The position numbers and the translations under genes are program-made. From the NCBI GenBank assembly GCA_002286855.1, contig NRSV01000136.1:1-35737 (forward strand): a stretch of 35,737 bases of DNA, read 5' to 3'. Each line of letters opens with the position of its first letter. Within the stretch, counting starts at the first letter, position 1. Positions 19,256-29,767 of this stretch are shown in pieces. A model generated the notes under the pieces. That model had not been told where the DNA came from and searched no databases. It saw only the letters and a list, made by a program, of their open reading frames with translations. The stretch is from Bipolaris cookei (Eukaryota; Ascomycota; Dothideomycetes; Pleosporales; Pleosporaceae).

Positions 19256-20745
19256 CACCAACTTTTAAGCTGAATTTTTTCATCGAAACTCGTCAATTTT
19301 CTATCGGATATAGGGGTAACACGTCGTGGGAAATCGATTAACGCCACCTCTAACGTGTGCAGCCCTCTCGTTGAGGTGCTAGAGGGGGTATTGTCGATTT
19401 TCCCGCGACGTGTTCAAAATGCGAAAATCTTCGAGAACGCACGGATCGCCCTGATGACTAATAGAAAGACTACCATACGAAAACAAAAACAATCGAAAAA
19501 CACCAATAAAAATAAAACCCATTTAAACGCCAGGCTAGTCTTTGCTCGCCAGGCACTCTATCCAAACGCCAAGACAGCTCTCGCTCGCTGCGGCACCATA
19601 CCAAAACGCTAGAACAGTAGTTGTGAACTGTACTAGCAAATATCCAAACGCTAAGGTAGCCCTTGCCTGCTACAACAGCACCCCATCCAAACGCCAAGAC
19701 AGCCCTCGCTCGCTGCGGCACCATATCTAAACGCCAGAACAGCCTTTGCGCGCTGTGGCACCATGCGAAACCGCTAGAACAGTAGTTGTATCCTGTACTA
19801 GCACAAATATCCAAACGCTAAGGTAGCCTCCGCTTGCTATAATAGCACCCCATTCGAACGCCGAAAGCCCTCGCCCGCTAGGCACCATACCAAACGCTAT
19901 AACAGTTTTGTTGTTCTGTAATAGCACAAATCCAAACGCCAAGACAGCCCTGCTCGCTGTGGCACCACACCAAAACGCTAGAACAGTAGTTGTATCCTGT
20001 ACTAGCACAAATATCCAAACGCTAAGGTAGCCTCCGCTTGCTATAATAGCACCCCATTCGAACGCCGAAAGCCCTCGCCCGCTAGGCACCATACCAAACG
20101 CTATAACAGTTTTGTTGTTCTGTAATAGCACAAATCCAAACGCCAAGACAGCCCTGCTCGCTGTGGCACCACACCAAAACGCTAGAACAGTAGTCGTGAA
20201 CTGTACTAGCAAATATCCAAACGCTAAGGTAGCCCTTGCCTGCTATAATAGCACCCCATCGAAACGCCAAAGCCCTCGCCCGCTAGGCACCATACCAAAC
20301 GCTAGAATAGTTCTTTCCTACTATTCTAGCACAAACATCCAAACGCTAAGGTAGCCTCCGCCCGCTATAATAGCACCCCAGCAGAACGAGAGAGTTACTC
20401 ATTAAAACTTGAGAGGAAGACTCACTAAAAGTGAACGAGAGAGCTACTCATTAAAACTAGAGAGAGTTACTCTATAAAACTAAACAAGCTGAAAATTTTT
20501 CCTTTCCCCTAAGAGAGCTCGCTGGAAGGCAGCCTAGCTGCCCTACATCTCTCCCTGTTACCAAACTGCTCTTTAGCACCAGGCGTCTAGAAAGCTAGTA
20601 CTAGCTTAACTAGACAAAGGCCGAAGCACCATAGTCACGCAATACAGCACAACGTACCAAATTGTAACTAGTTAGATAGAACGGCCTTTGGCCAAAGTCC
20701 TACATAGCCAACGGCTGATACAGGACTATAATGGAATAATAATAA
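19256..20745 (+). mobile_element. Noncoding (TAA)n-tailed element, copy ii
   Basis: This is the longest copy, starting CACCAACTTTTAAG 107 bp after the NLR stop codon and ending in AATAATAATAA near 20745. It has the same modules as copies i and iii, with a 21-unit hairpin array (19524-20384). It then has four units of about 25 bp (20388-20482), a 31-bp near-palindrome (20584-20614) and a CTTTGGCCAAAG palindrome near the 3' end. It lies in inverted orientation to copy i, the two bracketing the NLR gene and a pogo transposase. A minus-strand ORF at 19727-20212 is produced by the repeats and is not conserved as a protein. Confidence 0.8.
19524..20384 (+). repeat. Hairpin-unit array of copy ii, 21 units
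   Basis: Each unit opens AAACGC. Strong stems (CTAGAACAG/CTGTACTAG, CTATAACAG/CTGTAATAG, CTAGAATAGT/ACTATTCTAG) alternate with weaker ones (GGTAGC/GCTAYA, ACAGC/GCTGT). A five-unit block is tandemly duplicated with a period of 204 bp (first stem at 19774, again at 19978, and a variant at 20182). Confidence 0.82.
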
Positions 20746-21224
20746 CATAAACTTATCAGCAGCCTCGTGTAACCAACAGCAGATAGCGCTTCAGCCGCCG
20801 AAGATAGGACGTTGAACACTTGGAGAATCTCTTGGAGAAGCCGACTCTGAGCCAGTCTGCCACCAACAATACTAACCCACGAGCATCTGATGAGGAATAA
20901 TAGTAGATAGAGAAGAAGCGTGCCACGATACCATATAAGGGCTCTAAATTGGATAACAAGCTACATGAGGAAGCGAGCCAAAGAAGATAGATGGGCTAAG
21001 GAGACCGAGACGTAGCGTAAGAAGTGTAAAGTTAAATTAGTGTTAGTAGCCCTTTCGGCTCGGTCGCCGGGCGTAAATAAATTGTGTGTGTGTATGGGCG
21101 CGTTCTCGTTTGTTGTCAGGGCCAGCAGCAGCCAATAGTTGACATGCGTAGCAAGCAATCGATGTGAGATTGCTCTTCGCAAGGGTTGGAGTACTGTTGG
21201 CCTTTCGCCTTGTTCGGTACGGTA
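20746..21224. other. Unassigned stretch between element ii and nested pogo
   Basis: No intact gene is seen. The sequence has faint coding character in several frames, including a basic stretch around 20930-21010, but I cannot assign it to a family. It may include the rest of the pogo relic whose N-terminal part lies at 23320-23489. Confidence 0.3.
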
Positions 21225-23319
21225 CCGTGCCCGCGCACGCAATGTCACACATCACGCAACGCCCCAGCAACACCAAAATCACTACGGCAAAAATGAGGCC
21301 GTAAATCCACCTATGATAGCCATACATACGGAACATTGTGGTGGAGTAGTAAATAGAGGGTTGCAATTATTTTGTACTAGTTATATTTACTTGGAGTTGT
21401 GATAGTACGGCCACATGAGCTAGTTTTAGGTGGAGCAGTTGGTGCAGCCTCTGTGGACGCCGCGGTAGTTGTAGAGCGACTACCACATTTCTGGCGCCTG
21501 GTACGTGATTGGGATATGGCTGGGGCTTTGCGCTTCCTTTTCTGGGTAGTTTGAGACGCTCCTTTGGTGGTTTGGGCTTCGAATCGGGTGGCTCGAGTAG
21601 CTGCTTTTTCCGCTCTCTCCTTCTCCCTCACTACTTTGGCTTCCTCTCTCGCCACACGTCTCTCCTCTACCTCCTGTTGTCAGAGAAGCTTAGCAGCAGC
21701 TTGAAATTCATTCCTGTTAGCTTTTTCAAGCTGCTGTTCTTGCTCTTCCTGCTGTTTTACTGTCTCCCGAGCACGTGCCTCTCTAAGCTTACGTGGAGAC
21801 CAGAAGACAGCACCACCGTGGTATTCATGTCTCTGCTGCAGGTCGAGAGGCTTGTATGCTTCTTGTACCTTTTCTTAGTAGTGAGAAAATCTTTTATTCC
21901 GTTGAGTTCATGGTGTAGTAGCTGGTATTGGACAGAGAGATGGACTTTAAGACTCAGCTTCTTTGCCTCTGCTGACTGGCTGTCGGCTACAGCAGTACGG
22001 ACTAACCGGTCCATATTTCTCCAGTCAGAGTTAGAGAGACTCAATAGTGAGCTCCGGTCATCTTCTGCTGGCGTGTGGGTAAATCTCCCGAGTATATGCT
22101 CTGGCTCCATTGGCCATATGCCAGTAGCTTCAAACGACTTAAGAACTGCCTCTGTCTTGAATGCTGACTGCCAGACACTCCAGAACAGTGGGAAGAAGTC
22201 ACCTTTCTTGACTGGGAGCAGTCCCTGGCTCTTGCGGAGGTGGTCTGAGAGCGCAGCTGAGTACGCGGTCGAGAGTGGCTTGAACAACACTACGTCGAGC
22301 GGCTGCAACGTATTAGTATAGTGAGGTAGAAATATAGCTAGTAGTACACGGTGAGAGTCGCAGTAGTCAAGAAAATCTGGTATGACATGACTGCCGTGGC
22401 CATCGAGTATAATGAGACGCCAGTCTCTCCCGCGACGGGCTTTCTGCTTCGTACAGCGGTCGAATACCTGCTCTAGCTACGCGAGACAGATATCATTGTT
22501 CGTCCAGCCAGATTATGATGATGCTACATAGACGTCGTGGTGTCCAGCTTCGATGGAACTCACCCGCGCTGACTGTAGTGAGCTGTTCGCCGACGAGTAG
22601 ATGAGGCCCGGCGGCAGAGCCTCCCCATCAGCGCAAACAGCTGCTATGAGCGTGATCCAGTCACGAGAGTCATCCTGTAGAGCCGCTGTTATTCCCTTCT
22701 CTTACGAGCGACGGCCGAATACTCACTTTGAGCGTCCTAGTACACCTAGCATGAAGCCCTTCTCGTCCATATTGTATGTATGACGCGGTTCTATACCACA
22801 CTGGGCTATTTTTCCGTGTAGCAGCTTAAATTAGGCCTCGTACTTCTCCTTTGAGTCGGCTTTGTGGCGGTTGGCGTCCATAGCAGTGGTCCATTGAGGG
22901 ACAAGCTGATCGCCGTGTCGGCCGAGAAAGCGCGTAGCCGATGCATCGCTTACGGGCTCTGTGGCTATCGACGATGCGGAATATCGTGTCATCTCTCCCA
23001 TAGGAGGCAGCCGTCCCCCTTTAAGGCTATTAATATGCTGTATAAGCTCTCGCTCTTGTGGTGTGGGCCGAGTCGTTGTTGGTTGCGGTCTTTAGCTTCC
23101 CGTGGGTGCTGACGGCCCTTGTGTTTTCGGGCCAGCGTACTATTTGATACACCAAAGCGACAAGCAGTACCTCTATACGAGAACAACTCTCCTGACTCAA
23201 GTGATTGAATTGCTGCAAGCGCATCATCAATTGGTGCCATGATTGTGGAGTTACAAAGCATTGAAGTTAGTGGCTTGTCTGGTGTTCTGGTGTTCGTGGG
23301 GCGTTGCGCGCGGGCACGG
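21225..23319 (-). mobile_element. pogo-type element nested in another pogo relic
   Basis: The ends are imperfect inverted repeats: CCGTGCCCGCGC at 21225 on the plus strand and the same 12 bp on the minus strand ending at 23319. Both are followed by GCAACGCCCCA and ACACCA blocks, with TA on each outer side (21223-21224 and 23320-23321). The length, about 2.1 kb, fits a pogo element with one transposase gene on the minus strand. Confidence 0.7.
21377..23240 (-). pseudogene. pogo-family transposase, broken by stops and frameshifts
   Basis: The frame begins at the Met at 23240 (MAPIDDALAAIQSLESGE, a psq-type HTH). The catalytic blocks are readable as YNMDEKG, LIILDGHGSH and NTLQPLDVVLF, so the acidic residues survive. 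In-frame stops occur between them (TGA after GRSK, two TAA and a TAG before LEQVFDR), and a frame change lies near 21790 in the C-terminal SPRK region. A basic, Glu/Lys/Gln-rich tail ends at 21377. Most stops are explained by C-to-T or G-to-A transitions. The copy is inactive. Confidence 0.8.
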
Positions 23320-23489
23320 TATAACTGTGGCTCGCGCACCTCCTCGCTGCGGGCGCGTTGTGTACCTTGGTGCCGCCGCGACAGCGTCGTTCAGTCAACA
23401 TTAAACATTTTTGCGACATCACGATATGAAAGTTTATCTACAGCTTCACACAATTCCAAATACTCAATCGATTCCTGGGTTGGATCCAT
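23320..23489 (-). pseudogene. N-terminal fragment of a second pogo transposase
   Basis: From the Met at 23489 the frame reads MDPTQESIEYLELCEAVDKL, then SYRDVAKMFNVD, a TGA stop, and TTLSRRHQGTQRARS, a typical psq HTH of this family. It is cut at 23320 by the nested element, which inserted at a TA. The remainder was not securely located on the far side. Confidence 0.6.
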
Positions 23490-23712
23490 GGTCGTGGGGT
23501 TATGGCCTGTTGAAGTTGAGAGGGCTCGCAATGTTATGGGGCACGGGTGGCTCATTGACCGGAATATCTCGTTGGGTGTGCCAGGACGGTATGACCATCT
23601 ACGGTATTCGGCCAATGAGACTTTACGCTTTCATGCCCACAATCACGACCTGAAAAGCCCTGCGAGCAGCCCACTAGTAAATTGTTGATGGGCTGAAGAG
23701 ATCTTGAGATGT

Positions 23713-25350
23713 CTAATTAAGACGCGGCAGTAACAAAGGATCCTTGAGCAATCGCTCCATATCCTTAGTGCAAATATGAACAGAGATATCTACCCCGCTG
23801 TCAGTCCAAGACGGCCGAGATCCAGACAAGGACTCTCGAGAAGACGGGGGTGCTTCTTTAATGAGAATGTCGCCGTCCAAATTCGGCACGATGCCGTCCG
23901 CGTATCGTATGCGCGAGCCAAAACCGAAGTCGACATCGTAGATGCCGGCGCGCGCCCAGGTTGTCACCAGAATATGACGCCGGCCAAGGAATGCCTGCCA
24001 TATACGCTGAGGAGACTTCTCATACGCAGCGCTATAAAGATGATCTGCAAGATTTGCTGGGTCGCTGATAGTGGAGATCGTACGTCGAATTTTCCGGGCG
24101 ATGGGAACCATCGCTGCAGTAGCGTTACTTGATTGTTCGCAGCCAACCTGAGAGCCCGGCAGTTCAACTTTCATCATGATGATCGGAGAACCCAAAAAGT
24201 CCTCACCCAGCTTGAAAGCGGATCGAACGCCAAGTACAAGATTGCAATAGACAGGACCGTCGTCCTTCCCAAGTTGACGTGCACGCACGATACAGGACCA
24301 AATGTGTGCCAACACGGCATTATGCTTGCTGATTCTCGGGCCCTCACCGTCAGTGACCTTCGTAGCTTCGTTCCAGAGGAAATCGACCTGCGTTGTGTTG
24401 AGATGAATGGTATAGTCAGAAACAGGCGCCTTAAGATCCCATTCAGCCCACGGCATAGGCTTGCCTGCTGGTGATACTAGATTGGCCGCATCGACGAATG
24501 GCGCGGGAGGCTTTCCCGGCGCAGCCCACCAATCATACCTGTGCAAGGGCAAACGTTCGGTTCGCCTAATAATGGCCGGGTCCGGCTCCTCGGCGTTGAT
24601 GTCTCCTGCAGCAAGGTTGTCCAAACGCGCCGGCTCAAAGACGGGAGTCAGGACTGGGGCAGTCCGGCCCTTGATGACGGCACTACTCACACTCGCCCAG
24701 TCCTTGAAGAAGCGGATAAGGCCCGTAATATCCGCGAAAGGATGCGCCGTTTTGGCAGCGAGGATAAAACCACCATCTGACAACGTGGTGCATTGGATAA
24801 CCATGATCGGCTTGCGCAATCCCGTCGCCACATCGGGCTCGTTAGGTTGTAGAGCATGCGCAACGTCTACAGCAGGAACAAATCTACCGAGATTGTCGCC
24901 TTTGCGATTCCAAAGTGACTGAGTCTTAACGCGCTCTGTTTGGTAGAGTGAGTCCGTGGTGGCAGAGCTTGTTGCTGAGATGAACTCCACACCGACGTCT
25001 GCGGAGGCCCCGAAGTGCGCGTACACGCGGCCGAAGCGACGGGCGTGGGCTGGGAACCCTTCCGCTTCAGTGGGCACCGACGCATCGTCGACGACAGCAA
25101 TGGACTTCAGCTGGCCGGCCCATTGAGGATACGAAGTAAGCGCAGTACTGAGTGTTTGGCGGAGGTGCACGGTGACGTTTACCACATCCTTCTCATTGAG
25201 AGGCTCGAAGAGCCATATAGCGTTTGTAAGAGCAAAGTTGGCGGTAGTCGCGTCCAGTAGCGACAGTGGGATTACGTGTTCATGCTGCGTTGGCTTTTGA
25301 GGAAATACGCGCTCCGTCGTCGTGACTTTAATATCCACCTCGAGCGGCAT
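23713..25350 (-). CDS. BAHD/transferase-family (PF02458) acyltransferase, 545 aa
   Basis: This single-exon gene encodes an acyl-CoA-dependent acyltransferase of the family that includes trichothecene 3-O-acetyltransferase and plant BAHD enzymes. The catalytic HxxxD motif is HPFAD (His203, Asp207 from the Met at 25350), and the structural DFGWG-like motif reads DFGFG near residue 474. The length fits the family. The frame is open to 25533, but similarity begins around MPLEVDIKV, so the Met at 25350 is preferred. The Met at 25365 is also possible. No stop or frameshift is present, in contrast with the surrounding relics. The acceptor is unknown, and no other secondary-metabolism gene is in the window. 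The enzyme is probably cytosolic because no signal peptide is seen. Confidence 0.85.
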   Translation of the reverse strand: MPLEVDIKVTTTERVFPQKPTQHEHVIPLSLLDATTANFALTNAIWLFEPLNEKDVVNVTVHLRQTLSTALTSYPQWAGQLKSIAVVDDASVPTEAEGFPAHARRFGRVYAHFGASADVGVEFISATSSATTDSLYQTERVKTQSLWNRKGDNLGRFVPAVDVAHALQPNEPDVATGLRKPIMVIQCTTLSDGGFILAAKTAHPFADITGLIRFFKDWASVSSAVIKGRTAPVLTPVFEPARLDNLAAGDINAEEPDPAIIRRTERLPLHRYDWWAAPGKPPAPFVDAANLVSPAGKPMPWAEWDLKAPVSDYTIHLNTTQVDFLWNEATKVTDGEGPRISKHNAVLAHIWSCIVRARQLGKDDGPVYCNLVLGVRSAFKLGEDFLGSPIIMMKVELPGSQVGCEQSSNATAAMVPIARKIRRTISTISDPANLADHLYSAAYEKSPQRIWQAFLGRRHILVTTWARAGIYDVDFGFGSRIRYADGIVPNLDGDILIKEAPPSSRESLSGSRPSWTDSGVDISVHICTKDMERLLKDPLLLPRLN

Positions 25351-25872
25351 AGTTGCGGACAACATGATAGGGTCGGAATGCAGTTTCCAGGTGCTGCTTA
25401 AGAGACGTGTTGACGGTGTAAACCCCTCAGTCGTCAATGAGTGATCCGACCAGTAAGAAATAGTCACTCTCAGCGTCGAAACCCCAACAAGAGGCCTAAC
25501 AACATTGTCGCAATCAAATCGCCAAACGGACACCGACCAGGCACGGGCTGGAAGTGGGGCCTCGACCTGTACCGACTACTGTATGCGGTCAGTGCGTGCA
25601 ACAGTTCAGCCAATGCAACACCCCACCAAAATGCGCGTCCGCCAAAAAATGAAGTCTTTGGCCACCACCAAAACTTTATTATCGCGAGATTTTTTGGTGG
25701 AGTACTGGCATGATTGTATATTTGATATGTATCTACTGATATTTGTTGGGTAACCGCACGTTGCGGCCGCGCGTGGTGGTTTTGGTAGGAGGCTTGGCGG
25801 GCGGTGATGCATTACCACCACCACTTCAGCCTCCACAACACGACGCCGCTTTGGTATTTTTTTATTCTGAAT
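25351..25872. other. 5' flank of the acyltransferase and spacer
   Basis: It holds the presumed promoter and 5' UTR of the acyltransferase. Around 25620-25700 there are CACCAAAA/TTTTTGGTGG motifs in both orientations that could be remnants of a transposon terminus. No gene is supported. Confidence 0.35.
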
Positions 25873-27186
25873 TCATGAAACTTTTCGTTTAGCTGTATTC
25901 TGCTTATCGCGAGTTTTTTGTGTAGTTGCAGCAGCGCGGTCTTGTGCCTTTTGAGCGCGCGTGACAGCTAGTTGTGCAGCCCTCGCATCACGCTCCTGCT
26001 GTCGCATGGCTTTAGCCATTTCGTGAGGCTTCCGAGCCTCTTGTGCCATCTGTTTCTTATGCGCAGTTGCAGCAGCTTGTTCCTCTCTCTGCTGTTTCTT
26101 TTGGAGTTTTTTCTAATGGAGTTGCTGTTATTCTAGTGCCTCGTGGGCTCTAGCCTCCCTTACTGATCGGGGGCTCCATACCACTGCAGTACTGTGATAC
26201 TCTTTGTGCTGCTGTAGGTCAAAATCCTTTCTATCAGATTTGCAGCGTTTTCTAGTAGTAATACTACCTCGAAGTTTGTCGTTTTTATAGTGTAAAAGCT
26301 CGCTCTGGATCTGCAATGAATAGACAGTCTGTTTGAGCTGTTTGGCTGCAATTTTTTGATGTATCCGGCACAGCAGTATCAAATAATTTTGATAGCACCC
26401 ACCAGATATCTTCATCACCTGCCTCTCCAATTTTTGTGTCTGTATCGGCTTGCGGCGGTGGTGTTTTGAAGCGTTTTATCACGACATTGGGATCGCGCGG
26501 ATGGATCCCAGTGGCAAGAAAACTACTCAATATGTTGTTAGCTGTTGTCACGGTAACCACCGGGTTACCATAACACCTGGATTCTGCTGCTGATTGGCTG
26601 AGTGCTACCGAGGTACTACACGTACGCTAGCCACTCATGATATATATTCTGTTGACGAATTTCTGTTCTGATTCCTTACGCAACGTCTTGAGTCTTCACA
26701 GATAGTGTACGTAGCAATTCACCAACGCTTCCCAAAGCTTTTGGATTCGTGCTCCTAGCATCTTGTGACAGCTGTGAAAGCAGATGTATATGCCGCCTAA
26801 AATATGCGTAGAAAATCACTATTTCGCATATTAAGTAATACCTGATCGCTATGGAGTAGATTGGTGAGCTTGGTACTGTACGCAGTTGCCAGAGGTGAGT
26901 ACACGCCAACATCGGGCGGCTGGAGGCTGTGAGTGGTGAGGCGGAAATACTGCGAGTAGTTTTCGATTGACATAGCAGTACTCGATGAAGGAAGGCGTGA
27001 GGTGACTGCCGTGCCCGTCGACGAGAAGCATCCGGTAGTCGCGTTTTGCTTTCGCCTTCGTGAGCCGATCGAACACCTGCTGAACTCAAGCCAGCGCGAG
27101 GTTATTACTACTCCATCCTGACGGGCTTGTACAGCAAAAAACCTGGTGTTTTCCCACCTCCAGATCCCGCAGCCATACATAGGCAA
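25873..27186 (-). pseudogene. pogo-family transposase relic, frameshifted
   Basis: The catalytic part is spread over two frames: LLVDGHGSHLTPSFIEYC in one and HSLQPPDVGVYSPLATAYS in the other (around 26880-27080). The C-terminal half follows at 26560-26128 (ATGIHPRDPNVV, LLHYKNDKLRG and a WSPRSVREARAHE motif). The Ala/Gln/Lys-rich tail continues to a TGA at 25873-25875. The first catalytic Asp and the DNA-binding domains are missing. About 100 bp at 26561-26675 does not fit the family and may be an insertion. The relic is of the same broad lineage as the element at 21225-23319. Confidence 0.72.
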
Positions 27187-27315
27187 ATCGTTTTTAAAAC
27201 GTTTTCAAAAATCTTAAAATGTTCAAGCGTTTAAGCAATATTCCTTAAAACGTTCAAGCGCTGAACAATATAAACGATTTAAAAACGGTACAAGATCAAT
27301 GATGCCAAGACATGG
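27187..27315. repeat. Short AT-rich repeat between pogo and hAT relics
   Basis: It contains two copies of GTTCAAGCG (in AATGTTCAAGCGTTTA and AACGTTCAAGCGCTGA). It also has roughly inverted ends, CGTTTTTAAA near 27190 and TTTAAAAACG near 27280. It could be a small MITE or a hAT terminus. Confidence 0.3.
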
Positions 27316-28755
27316 CTATGTCCATTCTAGAAGCTCCTCTACCTCATCTTCTATCATCTCTGTTTCTTCATCTTGCTTTGATTCTATTGGTAGACCTATT
27401 CTGTTTAGAGAATACGGTTTTATGTGACCTTCCCTAAGCCAGCTGCCAATGCAATCGATCTTCTAAATGTTGGCGCAAGTGAGCCTCGACCGATCCCACG
27501 AACAGGTTCTTCTTGCACCCAAGAATGTTCTCTCTGGCTTTGACAACTCTGCAGCGATAGAAAGAATGGAGATGGCCATATGGCTCAGCCTTGGGTAGCG
27601 CTGCCGTTGCTCCAATCGGCACCGCCATTCAAGAGGGCTACAATCAATTTGTATCACTGAGCCCTCTGCGAAAGCCTTAAGATCATCGCCGTTTGATTTA
27701 TCTGCCGCTGCAACTGACATCTGCTGTAGAATCTGGTCGAGAACGGCACCGCGTTGCTTCGAAGGAGGAGCCATTTGTTTAGAAGCTGTAGGGCTAGCTA
27801 AAGGCAAAGCGTCCTTGAACTCATTCAACCAAAAATTCTGAGCAGCGTTGGTAGCCGGTTCATACTATTCAGCTGGCCAGTTTTTCTTGAGATATGCTGC
27901 TCTACTTGATGGATTTAGAAGAATAGCGGAAGCGTAAACCGGAACCTGATCGGTCATGTTGTAGTACTTCTCAAGTATGAACCAGCCCATCTTGATCGAT
28001 CGAATCATGCGAAGGTCCTCGTTATTAGAAAATGGATGCATTGGCTAACTATGATAGTGCGGGAGAGGGAGTGTATATAACTGAATATTCGGTGGCGGGG
28101 CACGGTCACCCATGAAGATCGCCCTGCACGACCTTCGCCCCCACTATTCTCTAACACTCGTGTCCAGGTTCAGAGTAATGTACCTACGAGGGCGTTAAAT
28201 GAAGACTCAAAGTAAGGATATCACGTTAACGCTTACCTTTTGCTGCTCATAGTGGACTAAAAGAGAGTCCATGATCAAAAGAGACTGAGAGATAGACGAT
28301 TTATCTCCCTTTACGTACAGCGTTGCTGATGCAAATGGTTGTAGGAATGTATGTGCTTTCTGCAGTATGTCCCAGTCGTCAGAAGTAAGACGGAACTCAT
28401 AGAGATGTTTCTCATTATCGTGCATGAAGACCTTGATTGCAGCCATCTTCTTGATAGCCCGATCAATGACTGAGTACCATGAAGACCACCTGGTCTGATT
28501 ATCAATGCCTAAGCGGAGGCCTACTTTGCGGTCCCACTCTGCTGCATGTATACTCGAACTGCGTAGCCAGACACAAAGCTGATGCAGTTTGTGAAGTGTA
28601 GGGATGCTCCCGATACCACAGAAGTCCTCATCAACAGACCCCTGGCTATCAATGCTGCGTCTTCGGCAAGATGACCTTTGCCTCTGCGAGGTTTGTGAAA
28701 CAGCTTCAGCTTGGGCCTGGGCTTGGGCTTGGGCTTTGATATTTCTCTGTCGAGA
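27316..28755 (-). pseudogene. hAT-family transposase, 5'-truncated, with in-frame stops
   Basis: The C-terminal half of a hAT transposase is recognisable. It has LGIDNQTRWSSWY, the block MGWFILEKYYNMTDQVPVYA, SPLEWRC, and the dimerisation signature ELSKPERTFLGARRTCSWDR ending in IGSWLREGHI. Two exons are likely: up to 28237 (donor GTAAGC), then from about 28044 after a 192-nt intron. In-frame TAG codons follow PAE and CANI, each explained by CAG-to-TAG. Upstream, at 28756, it is cut by a 5'-truncated copy of the TAA-tailed element, and the zinc finger and first catalytic residues are missing. A (GGGCTT)n stretch near 28708-28738 encodes an Ala-Gln run at the truncation edge. It is inactive. 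Confidence 0.8.
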
Positions 28756-28863
28756 AGTAATTATTATTATTATTATTATTATTATTCCATTATAGTCCTG
28801 TATTAGCCGTTGGCTATATAGAACTTTGGCCATAGGCCGCTCTATCTACTTAGTTTACAATTT
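28756..28863 (-). mobile_element. Noncoding (TAA)n-tailed element, 5'-truncated copy iv
   Basis: Only the last 75 bp of the element plus its tail are present. They match copies i-iii (GTCCTGTATYAGCCGTTGGC, then CTTTGGCCA) with about ten substitutions and stop at ACAATTT. The tail is eight to ten repeats of TTA/TAA. Loss of the 5' part with an intact tail is what incomplete target-primed reverse transcription produces. Confidence 0.7.
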
Positions 28864-29504
28864 AGGGAGTTTTCGATGGGGGTAGTGTAGCTATTTAATA
28901 CAGAGATAACAAGAAAGGGGCTCTCCTTAACGCGGGACAAGAGGAACGAGAGAGCACGAGTGGTTATGGTGCCACAAAGCTCCGCGTCAGAAGGTAACGG
29001 ATCACCGCGGGGCTCGAGGTCACGTGATGTGCCATCTCGCCAAGGCCGGCCATCTGAGATGGCAGTGCATGAAGAGATGGCAGGACGAAAGCAATGAGGA
29101 TATAAGGATGGATGGATTTCATTATTTACTCTCGTTGTGGTCAACTCAAATTGTACTTTCTTACTAGTTACTTTACTTAACAAGATTGTTACTCGTTAGT
29201 CTATAGCAATATAGATTAGTGTTTGTCAAAACCCCCGGTTACATCCATAACTCTTTTCCACTACGAATCGCCAGACAACCTCACGGAACACTAGCGTAAA
29301 GCTCACCGGCCTTGGTGTGGGACCCGGCAAGAGAAGTATAGATCCAGACCCCGTGTAACAGACAGAATCCGGATGCGCAGTCCACATCCGGACTCTACGA
29401 TCAATCAAGTCTATGTTAAGAGTAGGATCTTGAGTGGAAGTAATATAAGACTTCTGGTGTCAAGACTCTTGGGTTGGTTTTCGCGGATGAAGTGACAGGG
29501 TGGT
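28864..29504. other. Unassigned stretch, possibly LTR-like in its left part
   Basis: The part at about 28870-29230 has a TATAAGG-like box near 29100 and ends ...TGTTTGTCA before a CCCCCGG run, so it could be an old LTR. No matching second copy is in the window. The 29226-29408 minus ORF has no recognised domain. Confidence 0.25.
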
Positions 29505-29767
29505 TGTGAGAGGCTGCGCAAAGGTTGCCGATGCCTGGTAACAAGATTGTATTCGATAGAGAACTGAGCTTCTGAGCTACGTAGCTATCTATATACAGTG
29601 CTAGCTGCCCCTGCACAATCGAGTCGATAAGACCTAGTCGCTCCGGTTGTCGGTCAGAGCGCACCGAGTCTCGGCGAGACTCGGAGCTCTAGGTGGCATC
29701 CGGATTTTAGGAGCAGGCCGAGATTCCATCGAGGTACAACACACCAACTAGGCTCTAGCCTATCACA
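29505..29767 (-). repeat. 263-bp LTR-like repeat, left copy
   Basis: This copy is identical to 33945-34207. On the minus strand it runs TGTGATAGGC...CCTCTCACA, giving TG...CA ends and a 5-bp terminal inversion TGTGA/TCACA. A TATATA motif is followed by CAATCTTGTTACC, as in many fungal LTRs. It abuts the end of Ty3 pol directly. No 5-bp target duplication, primer-binding site or polypurine tract is evident. Confidence 0.6.

Noticed and set aside
19727..20212. 161-aa minus-strand ORF, with similar ORFs at 12491-12772 and 12714-13064
   Set aside because: They are read-through of the hairpin units and change with array length and frame between copies, so they are not conserved as proteins.
19524..20384. 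CRISPR-like array
   Set aside because: Units are of regular length with no unique spacers. The array lies in a eukaryotic-type mobile element and no cas-like gene is near.
25351..25533. Extended N-terminus of the acyltransferase
   Set aside because: Residues before the Met at 25350/25365 show no family similarity and are probably 5' UTR that happens to be open.
28759..28790. (ATT)n microsatellite as an independent repeat
   Set aside because: It is the tail of copy iv of the noncoding element, since the same position in copies i-iii carries shorter runs.
28756..28833. N-terminal part of the minus ORF starting at 28833 (MAKVLYSQRLIQDYNG...)
   Set aside because: The same peptide start appears at 12014 and 32916 because it is translated from the 3' end and TAA tail of the noncoding element, not from the hAT gene.
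29654..29767. C-terminal 38 residues of the Ty3 pol ORF
   Set aside because: They are translated from the 263-bp repeat, so they are not part of the original polyprotein.
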